Of a stretch of DNA of 10,158 nt, positions 1 to 5,558 are shown piece by piece. The position numbers and the translations under genes were made by a program. Each line of letters begins with the position of its first letter. Within the stretch, counting starts at the first letter, position 1. This DNA is from Candidatus Aminicenantota bacterium (lineage in GTDB: Bacteria; Acidobacteriota; Aminicenantia; UBA2199), in NCBI GenBank assembly GCA_020355945.1, contig CP070627.1:5598739-5608896 (forward strand), read 5' to 3'. The notes beneath the pieces were generated by a model. The model was not told the origin of the DNA and made no database searches. It saw nothing but the letters and a program-made list of their open reading frames with translations.

Positions 1-953
1 ATATACCAGTGTTTGTCAGTATTTCCATTGTAAGGAAAGTGATAAACATAGTTGGTACTGCCGCTGACATCTAAGGCATTACCGCTGTAACAGTTTTCGA
101 TTTTGACCCAACCATCGCCTACATCGGTGATATTCCAATGTTTATCGGTATTCCCGTTGTAGGGAAAGTGAAAGACATAGTTAGTGCCGTCATTAACATC
201 TAAGGCATAACCGCTGGTCCTGCTGATGAATTTATACCATACATTCATGCCCAGGCACCTGTGTTCGCCAACTTTTGCAAAAGCGGCCGCGTACCCAACC
301 TTATTACTGCCATAAGCGATCCTCATATACCCGCTTTCACCCCAGGCGGTTCCCCAGGAGTTCTTTAATATCCAGTATCTGCCGACGTCATCCCAACCCA
401 CCAGGACCACGCCGTGGTTCACGGCACCGGACCCGGTCTCCTTGAAAACACCGGAGCTGTAGTTCTGGAAGGCAGAGCTGACATAAACACCGGCACAAAT
501 CGGGCCATAGTCATAAATGGCCTGTTTCAGGTCATTGATCCTGGGAACGCTGCCGGAATCGCCAACATGAGCCCAACTGGCAATAGGATAACATTTAAAG
601 CAGTCAGGGACATCATCGGGGTCCCCGCTGTAGGAATTATCTCGAGGAGTACCACCCATCATAAAAGCAAATCCCCAATCACCACTCTGGTAGTTGTAAG
701 GACCGCCAAGGCTGTCAACCAGGTATTGTTCGGATAGGCTTTCGGAAGGACCATTATCCACTAAAATAGCACCCTCATAGGAACCAATCGTTGCATACGC
801 CCAACCTGTATCGCCAGCCTGGTTCTTGACAGAAGTGACTTTACCATAATCTCTCCAGTCAAAACTGCCAGGCAGTTGACCATATAACAGACCCACTGCC
901 ATAAAAAACAATATAAAAGAGACACCTAAAAAAATAACTTTTTTTTCGGACAC
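1..953 (-). CDS. Secreted papain-fold (C1A) pseudopeptidase with ricin-type lectin domain, partial
   Basis: The frame is open from a GTG at 951-953 to the window edge, so the C-terminus is missing (about 317 codons visible). An in-frame TAA at 972-974 and a strong AGGAGG seven bases upstream fix the start. Residues 1-25 form a signal peptide. The papain domain follows at once, beginning FDWRDYGKVTSVKNQ with no inhibitory propeptide. Gln45 (oxyanion hole), His180 (VNHG) and Asn198 (LKNSWG) are present. The loop that should read GxCGSCW reads AGDTGW: it is one residue short, and Gly50 precedes Trp51 where the nucleophilic Cys should be. Ricin-like repeats with KHW motifs begin near residue 233; two are visible and the second is cut. 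It is a tandem paralog of the gene at 990-2090, about two-thirds identical by eye, and probably its operon partner. Proteolysis by the papain mechanism is not expected. A binding or scaffold role outside the cytoplasm is inferred. Confidence 0.85.
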   Translation of the reverse strand, partial: MSEKKVIFLGVSFILFFMAVGLLYGQLPGSFDWRDYGKVTSVKNQAGDTGWAYATIGSYEGAILVDNGPSESLSEQYLVDSLGGPYNYQSGDWGFAFMMGGTPRDNSYSGDPDDVPDCFKCYPIASWAHVGDSGSVPRINDLKQAIYDYGPICAGVYVSSAFQNYSSGVFKETGSGAVNHGVVLVGWDDVGRYWILKNSWGTAWGESGYMRIAYGSNKVGYAAAFAKVGEHRCLGMNVWYKFISRTSGYALDVNDGTNYVFHFPYNGNTDKHWNITDVGDGWVKIENCYSGNALDVSGSTNYVYHFPYNGNTDKHWY

Positions 954-960
954 TTTCTTA

Positions 961-966
961 CCTCCT
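961..966 (-). promoter_or_regulatory. Ribosome binding site deciding a GTG start
   Basis: AGGAGG on the minus strand, with 7 bases to the GTG at 953. There is no ATG or TTG between the in-frame TAA (972-974) and this GTG, so the site fixes a non-ATG start for the partial paralog. Confidence 0.8.
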
Positions 967-989
967 AAATTTTAACTGTTTTTTTATTA

Positions 990-2090
990 TTATTGGACTT
1001 CGGTGATTTCCCACTGCTTATCCGCATTTCCATCCCACGGATAGTGATAGACATAAACACCGGCGCCTACGGACAAAGACTTTCCACTGAACCGGTTGTC
1101 AACCCGGTAATATCCCCGGTGATGGTAAATGATATCCCAGTGCTTGTCGGTATTGCCATTGTAAGGATATTGGTAGACATAGTTGGTGCTGCCGACGTCT
1201 AAGGCATAGCCGCTGTAACGGTTTTCGATTTTGACCCAACCGCTGCCAACAGCGGTGATATTCCAGTGTTTGTCGGTGTTGCCGTTATAAGGATAGTGGT
1301 AGACAAGGCTTGATCCGGAGTTGACGTCTAAGGCATTGCCGCTGGACCTGTTGACGAATTTGTACCATCTATTGGCGCCCAGGCACCTGTGGTCGGCCAC
1401 CGTCGCATAAGCGGCGCCGTAACCCACCTGGTTACAACCATAAGTGATTCTCATATACCCGCTTTCACCCCAAGCGGTTCCCCAGGAGTTCTTCAAAATC
1501 CAGTACCCGCCAGTGTCATCCCAACCCACCAGCACGATAGCATGGTTCACGGGGCCGCTCTGGCAAGAATTGAAAATACCACCGCTGTAGGCCTGGAAAG
1601 CCATACTGGCATAAACGCAGGCACAAACCGGCCCATGGTCATAAATGGCCTGTTTAATGTCAGTGGTGTTGGGAACACTGCTGGAATCGCCAACATAATA
1701 CCAGGCGGAAATCGGATAACCTTTAAAACAAGCGGGGAGATCCGCGAGCCCGCCCGCACTATAGGAGTCCTCCCTGGGGGTGCCATCCATCATATGAGGA
1801 AATCCCCAAATACTACCATCATCGATGCCGGTGTCACCCACACAGTCCATCAGGTATTGCTCGGACAGGTCTTCATAGGGACCATTATCCACTAAAATGG
1901 CACTTTCATAAGAACCAATGGTTGCATACGCCGGGGCTGAACCGCTGGCCCCCTGGTTCTTGACTGAGGTCACTTTACCATAATCCCGCCAGTCAAACCT
2001 GATAGGCAGCACCTGGCTGTACAATAAGCCCACAGACACAAAAAACAACACAATGAAGACACCTAACAAAATACCTTTTTTTCTAAGCAT
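990..2090 (-). CDS. Secreted papain-fold (C1A) pseudopeptidase with C-terminal ricin-type beta-trefoil
   Basis: This is a complete 366-aa protein. The ATG start has AGGAGG seven bases upstream. Residues 1-25 are a signal peptide (basic start, hydrophobic core to LLYS). The papain-like domain spans about 30-235 and has no propeptide. Gln46 of VKNQ, His183 of VNHA and Asn201 of LKNSWGTAWGESGYMRI match the papain oxyanion-hole Gln, catalytic His and Asn. The active-site loop reads GASGSAPAY where the family has GxCGSCWAF, so catalytic Cys is Ala52, the next Trp is Pro53, and the first disulfide Cys is Ser49. Residues 241-366 form three repeats with KHW/KQW tryptophans at 276, 318 and 360, exactly 42 residues apart, as in one ricin-type beta-trefoil (carbohydrate binding by family). 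It lies 36 bp upstream of the paralog at 1-953 and is probably the first gene of a two-gene operon. A pseudopeptidase role in binding sugar or protein outside the cell is inferred. Confidence 0.9.
   Translation of the reverse strand: MLRKKGILLGVFIVLFFVSVGLLYSQVLPIRFDWRDYGKVTSVKNQGASGSAPAYATIGSYESAILVDNGPYEDLSEQYLMDCVGDTGIDDGSIWGFPHMMDGTPREDSYSAGGLADLPACFKGYPISAWYYVGDSSSVPNTTDIKQAIYDHGPVCACVYASMAFQAYSGGIFNSCQSGPVNHAIVLVGWDDTGGYWILKNSWGTAWGESGYMRITYGCNQVGYGAAYATVADHRCLGANRWYKFVNRSSGNALDVNSGSSLVYHYPYNGNTDKHWNITAVGSGWVKIENRYSGYALDVGSTNYVYQYPYNGNTDKHWDIIYHHRGYYRVDNRFSGKSLSVGAGVYVYHYPWDGNADKQWEITEVQ
993..1370 (-). repeat. Three in-frame 126-bp repeats encoding the ricin-type trefoil
   Basis: The units are 1245-1370, 1119-1244 and 993-1118, each encoding 42 residues. 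Shared features are an N-R-x-SG-x-(A/S)-L-(D/S)-V core, a YPYNGN or YPWDGN turn, and D-K-(H/Q)-W-(N/D/E)-I at the end. Units 1 and 2 are closest; unit 3 is more diverged (KQW, YPWDGN). Three units of this size make one beta-trefoil. The tryptophan motif corresponds to the QxW motif of ricin-type lectins. Confidence 0.8.
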
Positions 2091-2097
2091 TTTTTAA

Positions 2098-2103
2098 CCT
2101 CCT
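2098..2103 (-). promoter_or_regulatory. Ribosome binding site of the full-length pseudopeptidase gene
   Basis: AGGAGG on the minus strand, 7 bases before the ATG at 2090. The site and its surroundings are the same as at 961-966, evidence that the duplication included the leader. Confidence 0.75.
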
Positions 2104-2207
2104 AAATTTTATTATTCTTTTATCTTAAGCTATTCATTTTCTGTCTGTCTGAACACCTTATAACCAGGAAACATGAAATTTCACCTTCCGTGACGCATGA
2201 AGAGAAC

Positions 2208-2236
2208 ATTTTAATCCCACAACTCTATGTTGTCAA
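2208..2236 (-). promoter_or_regulatory. Sigma70-type promoter of the pseudopeptidase operon
   Basis: On the minus strand a perfect -35 TTGACA (2231-2236) is followed by a 17-bp spacer and TAAAAT (2208-2213), five of six matches to the -10 consensus. Transcription would start near 2201, giving a leader of about 110 nt. That leader contains an imperfect hairpin at 2167-2189 built on the 10-bp palindrome TGAAATTTCA (2174-2183). The promoter reads into the genes at 990-2090 and 1-953. Confidence 0.65.
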
Positions 2237-2300
2237 TACTCCAAAAGTTGTATTTTTGGGTGGAAAATTTTTTGTTGTACTTGTACAACTTTAGTTGTAC
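2229..2300. promoter_or_regulatory. Cluster of GTTGTAC half-sites, probable operator region
   Basis: On the plus strand GTTGTAC occurs at 2274-2280 and 2294-2300, with its reverse complement GTACAAC at 2283-2289. This forms two overlapping inverted repeats, with arms separated by 2 bp and by 4 bp. Degenerate copies are GTTGTAT at 2247-2253 and GTTGTCA at 2229-2235; the last overlaps the -35 box. The exact sites lie about 70-100 bp upstream of the predicted transcription start. Such an arrangement fits a dimeric transcription factor. The regulator is not identifiable from the window. Confidence 0.5.
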
Positions 2301-2351
2301 ATGCCTGAAAAAGTTGGAGCTGATAAACAGGAATGAAGTCAGGCTTTTTTG

Positions 2352-4778
2352 TTAATCTTTATCAACAGTAACTTCCATGGCCACGTTAAAAAACAAATAA
2401 TCAGTATAATCGGTACTGGTGTGAGTTCGCGTCCAACCTTTAACACCCCTGCGGCTGGTAATAAAAGGCCCACCTTTATAAGTTTCCCGGAAACGAATAG
2501 AAGTGGGAAAACGGATGCCATTACGGAATTTATAAAACTCTGTCTCCAATTCCAAAAAGAGCTTTGTGTTTAATTGTCGGGCAAACTTTTCTAATCGACC
2601 ATACCCCACAATAGAGTTGGGATTGGCTTTTATCTTTAGTATAGAGAAATTTTCAGTATCAATCCAGAATTTCCCATAAATAAACATGGTGTCCTTTTCA
2701 CTTTTAGGCAGGGCTTCAATAACAGCAGCCGGTCGGCCCTGGAGTTCTTTGTGACCCACCAGGCGGAAATGATAATTCCCCTGTCTTTCTGCTGCTAAAA
2801 GAGTGATGGGACCAAATACGGATTTACTGGATAAGAACCGGATACGTTTAATCGCCTCCCGGGTGGTGAGGGTTTCTTCTTTTTGTTTTTTTTCTTTTTC
2901 AACTTCCTGGTTTTTCACCAAATCCCGCTCTTCTTTTACCTGGTCCCCGGATTTAATTAGCCGGTAATTAAAGATACGCTTCTCTACCCGGGTCCTGGTG
3001 ATACTGCGCGGACTGGTGCGATCCAAAACCACCTGTCTTCGATAGAAAGATTCATCCTGGGGTTCACTAAAAGAGAGGTCCCGGAGATTGTCACTCCTGG
3101 TCCTGCTAAATGGAGTTTGAGTTTCAGCTATTTTTTCTTTGCAGATGTAATGAAAAGCTGCTTTTTTTAGTTTTTCACAATAGCTGGCTGCCCCTTTTAA
3201 CAATCGATCCAGTTCTTTGCTTTGTCCGGGTTTCATATCCTGTTGTTCTTTTGCCATCAGCTCTTTGGAGGCCCATTCCCGGGTCTCCTGCGGGAGGCTG
3301 AATTGGTATGTTTGCCCTTCCCCTGTTTTCATTCCATGAACCAATGCAGACTGCTGCTGACTGTCGATCAAAACAAAATAGGTGTCCTGTCCTTCTTTTA
3401 CTTTTTTAAACGTGATTTTCATTTTACCGGGCGCTGATCCAGGGGATTCTTTTTCAACCCTGGTATCTTTTCCCTCCTTGTCCATCCATACCTTGTACAA
3501 ATCAATTTGTCGACGGACATACTCTCCCGGGATATTCAGCCGGTAAGTGACTTTATCTTTTTGGGTGGAAACGTTGTCAATTTCAACTTTCCGTGCAGAC
3601 AACCCGGATTTATACAATGGGTTACCGGAAATTAAATTTAACGCCATTACTTCGCGTTCCATGGGTGTCATCTGTGCATAGGTACGGGCTTTTTCCGTGG
3701 CACTCATGGTATGAATATCAATGTCTTTACGTTTTGATTTAACGGATATTTTCAAGATACCGCTTTTGGATTTGAGCGCAGCCGGGAAAAAGATCTCATA
3801 ATAGGCTTTGTGAATGTTACCAATTGTCCGGAGGATGTTTGTTTCCGTGCCTTCCAGGTATTTACCCCCACTTTCTTTGGCCATGAATTTCAAGGATTCC
3901 TCCCCCGAGGCTTCCATATTACCGGGTGATGCAGCGCCAAAGGGGTTAATAATGAACAATACCGCCCCACATCTTCCCAGGTAGTCAGACAGCCGGCGGA
4001 AATATCTCCGGTACATTGTCTCGTTCCCTGCTTCCGCCATTTGCAGGGCATGGGAAACACCTTCGGTAAATAGATACACAAATTTATTATCTTTGATGCT
4101 GTTAAGCGAATAATAAAGAGATTCAAAGGAATTTACAAAAGCCATGCTTTTGCGAACGTGATACTTGCTGGCTGACATCTGTAAATAACCAAGGTCTTGC
4201 TCATCATACTTTGACTGTTTACCTTCAACTTCCACAGTCACTTCCTTATAGGAAGGAACCCGGATATTATCCCGGGGTATGACTTTATTGGAAATAATAC
4301 CGGTCAATCGGGCTTTATCATTGGTCTCTCCACCCACATATACCAAACCGGTAAAGGGTTCGATGACCATAATAAAAAACCGGGTATTTTTTTCCGAATC
4401 CTTAACAATCTTTCTGGCAATGGCTTTGGCTTTTTCAGTGGACTCTTTAGTGGAAAGCGCCGTATCAAATAATAAAAAAACATTTTTCTGCCTCTCCGGG
4501 GCAGGTTTGGTTTTGATTGGCTGTTCCTTTTGTGGGGCTTCCGGTTCCGATACGGAAAAACTTTTCTTTAACAGCACAAAATTGTCTATTTTTTGTTTGT
4601 CCACCTGCAATACAATATCGGACTCTTTTAAATCTGTAATCGATTGACCTGAATTGTCTACCGCAAAGATGGGAATCACCCACCACTCCACATCTACTTT
4701 TTCCACGATCCGCTTCTGATCCGATAAACCGGGAAATACCAAAAGAAATATAAATATTGAGATTATTAATGGTTTCAT
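2352..4778 (-). CDS. Secreted VWFA-related protein with C-terminal LolA-like domain
   Basis: This is an 808-aa protein. An ATG nine codons upstream (4805) is possible, but the ATG at 4778 has GGAGG five bases upstream and starts the signal peptide directly (MKPLIISIFIFLLVFPGLS). Residues about 28-72 (a VIPIFAVDNSGQSITDLKESDI segment) and a VWA domain at about 98-335 match the acidobacterial VWFA-related type, including the closing AKESGGKY and YYEIFFPA segments. The metal-site motif DxSxS reads D105-T-A-L-S109 and the usual TDG reads TEG (238-240), so metal binding may be weak. Residues 336-530 are beta-rich and unassigned. Residues 530-808 start YCEKLKKAAFHYICKEKI, pass through a charged linker (620-638), and end in a region with KFWIDTENFSILKIKAN that resembles LolA/lipoprotein-sorting folds. 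That last assignment is by eye and uncertain. The role is unknown; envelope-located protein binding is likely. Confidence 0.8.
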   Translation of the reverse strand: MKPLIISIFIFLLVFPGLSDQKRIVEKVDVEWWVIPIFAVDNSGQSITDLKESDIVLQVDKQKIDNFVLLKKSFSVSEPEAPQKEQPIKTKPAPERQKNVFLLFDTALSTKESTEKAKAIARKIVKDSEKNTRFFIMVIEPFTGLVYVGGETNDKARLTGIISNKVIPRDNIRVPSYKEVTVEVEGKQSKYDEQDLGYLQMSASKYHVRKSMAFVNSFESLYYSLNSIKDNKFVYLFTEGVSHALQMAEAGNETMYRRYFRRLSDYLGRCGAVLFIINPFGAASPGNMEASGEESLKFMAKESGGKYLEGTETNILRTIGNIHKAYYEIFFPAALKSKSGILKISVKSKRKDIDIHTMSATEKARTYAQMTPMEREVMALNLISGNPLYKSGLSARKVEIDNVSTQKDKVTYRLNIPGEYVRRQIDLYKVWMDKEGKDTRVEKESPGSAPGKMKITFKKVKEGQDTYFVLIDSQQQSALVHGMKTGEGQTYQFSLPQETREWASKELMAKEQQDMKPGQSKELDRLLKGAASYCEKLKKAAFHYICKEKIAETQTPFSRTRSDNLRDLSFSEPQDESFYRRQVVLDRTSPRSITRTRVEKRIFNYRLIKSGDQVKEERDLVKNQEVEKEKKQKEETLTTREAIKRIRFLSSKSVFGPITLLAAERQGNYHFRLVGHKELQGRPAAVIEALPKSEKDTMFIYGKFWIDTENFSILKIKANPNSIVGYGRLEKFARQLNTKLFLELETEFYKFRNGIRFPTSIRFRETYKGGPFITSRRGVKGWTRTHTSTDYTDYLFFNVAMEVTVDKD

Positions 4779-4783
4779 TGTCA

Positions 4784-4788
4784 CCTCC
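4784..4788 (-). promoter_or_regulatory. Ribosome binding site choosing the ATG at 4778
   Basis: GGAGG on the minus strand, 5 bases from the ATG at 4776-4778. The upstream in-frame ATGs at 4805 and 4790 have no comparable site, and they would put extra polar residues before the signal peptide. Confidence 0.7.
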
Positions 4789-4798
4789 ATTATGTCTT

Positions 4799-4852
4799 TA
4801 GCCACCAGGGCACAAAGGATTTTTTAAAATTCCCTTTGTGTATCTTGTGGTT
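4799..4852. repeat. Palindromic intergenic element in the leader of the VWA gene
   Basis: CACAAAGG (4811-4818) is mirrored exactly by CCTTTGTG (4833-4840). The similarity continues outward imperfectly: CCACCAGGG on the left corresponds to the reverse complement of TATCTTGTGG on the right. The arms are about 20 bp around an AT-rich centre. It resembles the intergenic palindromes of many environmental bacteria built from CCAC-AAG-CAC-AAAGG steps; that comparison is from memory and was not searched. It lies 15-70 bp upstream of the ribosome binding site at 4784-4788, so if transcribed it would form a hairpin in the leader. Confidence 0.5.
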
Positions 4853-4868
4853 GTTTTCTTTTTTATAT

Positions 4869-4874
4869 ATTATA
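4869..4874 (-). promoter_or_regulatory. Possible -10 element for the VWA gene
   Basis: A perfect TATAAT on the minus strand lies in the AT-rich divergent intergenic region, about 90 bp upstream of the gene. No convincing -35 box is found 16-18 bp upstream, and the region is AT-rich enough for chance matches. Confidence 0.25.
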
Positions 4875-4957
4875 CGGATACGAATCACAAATTTTCCCGG
4901 TAAAACGTAAAATTTTTTATTTTTTGTGCTGCAGCAATAAAAAATTAGCATTAACAG

Positions 4958-4986
4958 TTGATTTAATTTTGAATATATAATACAAT
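4958..4986 (+). promoter_or_regulatory. Promoter of the receiver-domain gene
   Basis: TTGATT (4958-4963), a 17-bp AT-rich spacer, and TACAAT (4981-4986, five of six to consensus). The predicted start is near 4993, about 25 nt before the ATG at 5018. A modest ribosome binding site, AAGGA (5004-5008), lies between. Confidence 0.5.
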
Positions 4987-5017
4987 TTAAATATGGTAAA
5001 GGTAAGGAAAACAAAAA

Positions 5018-5545
5018 ATGAGTAAAAAGATTTTATTAGTTGAGCATAATCCTGAGACGATTGATATCGTCAAAGAGGTGCTGTACCATGAAATATTCGA
5101 TATCACGGTTGCCGGAAATGCAGAGACCGCCAAAAAACTCCTGGCAGCCCAAACATTCCACCTGGTGATTACTGAGGCCTTGCTGCCCAAGTCCCACGGT
5201 TTTATCCTGAGCAAATATATTTCTGAAAATTATCCCGGTACAAAAATAATCATTATCAGTGAGAAATTAAAAAATATGGATTACCAACGGGAAGCCCTGG
5301 AACACGGGGCATGCGAATATATTGAAAAACCCCTGAAGCCGTCCAAATTCAGGAAACAAGTATCCAAACATCTCGATATTAACCAAAAAGAAGACAAGGG
5401 TTATCACACCGAAACCACCAAAATAAATGTTATCCCCCTGTTAGATAAGCAAAAATCCCGGGAAGAAAAAAAGAGCAGCCAGGAAGATGACAGCAAAGAT
5501 GAAAATAAGAAAGATACGGCTCGTTACGAAATAAAGCTGGATTAA
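5018..5545 (+). CDS. Receiver-domain protein with Glu at the phospho-acceptor site and a charged tail
   Basis: This is a 175-aa protein and the only plus-strand gene. Residues 3-120 form a CheY-like receiver: beta1 ILLVE, beta3 HLVITEALLP, beta4 IIIIS and beta5 YIEKP. Ser81 and Lys104 match the conserved Ser/Thr and Lys. The acidic pocket is reduced to Glu9 (followed by His10), and the phospho-acceptor position, normally Asp, is Glu53 (codon GAG at 5174-5176). Glu is a common phosphomimic, so the protein may be locked in an active-like state or be a phosphorylation-independent pseudoreceiver. Residues 121-175 have no fold signal and are rich in Lys, Glu, Asp and Ser, with no DNA-binding domain. 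It is divergent from the VWA gene and converges on the phosphatase gene with a 13-bp gap. A link to the phosphatase is plausible by proximity only. Confidence 0.85.
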   Translation: MSKKILLVEHNPETIDIVKEVLYHEIFDITVAGNAETAKKLLAAQTFHLVITEALLPKSHGFILSKYISENYPGTKIIIISEKLKNMDYQREALEHGACEYIEKPLKPSKFRKQVSKHLDINQKEDKGYHTETTKINVIPLLDKQKSREEKKSSQEDDSKDENKKDTARYEIKLD

Positions 5546-5558
5546 TATTTCCAATTGG

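Larger units (their letters stand above)
1..2111 (-). repeat. Tandem gene duplication including leader
   Basis: The two papain/ricin genes are direct-repeat paralogs. Similarity reaches the upstream leader: ACCTCCTAAATTTTA on the plus strand occurs at 960-974 and 2097-2111, placing an identical AGGAGG and 7-base spacer before each start. Protein identity is high through the LKNSWGTAWGESGYMR block and the trefoil, and lowest in the former active-site loop and the segment about 30 residues after it. The left copy is cut by the window edge, so the extent of the array is unknown. Confidence 0.85.

Noticed and set aside
993..1370. CRISPR-like or satellite array from the regular 126-bp spacing
   Set aside because: The repeats are in frame, encode a known trefoil periodicity and are diverged at the DNA level. 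There are no spacers.
414..1895. Long plus-strand open frames at 414-737 and 1389-1895 with similar translations
   Set aside because: They lie antisense to the two papain/ricin paralogs. Their mutual similarity follows from the gene duplication on the other strand. They have no ribosome binding site or recognisable domain.
1935..1960. Frameshift or base error hiding a real catalytic Cys in the full-length papain-like gene
   Set aside because: Conserved residues on both sides (VKNQ and YATIGSYE) are in the same frame, no TGC/TGT occurs in the loop in any forward frame, and the paralog also lacks the Cys.
2303..2350. Inverted repeat GCCTGA / TCAGGC followed by T6 on the plus strand, terminator-like
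   Set aside because: The loop is about 30 bases, the stem only 6 bp, and no plus-strand gene ends here. On the minus strand, where the VWA gene ends, no T-tract follows.
5551..5558. CCAATTGG palindrome between the convergent receiver and phosphatase genes as a bidirectional terminator
   Set aside because: It is 8 bp with no loop, AT-rich in the centre, and not flanked by T-tracts on both sides. It is too weak to call.
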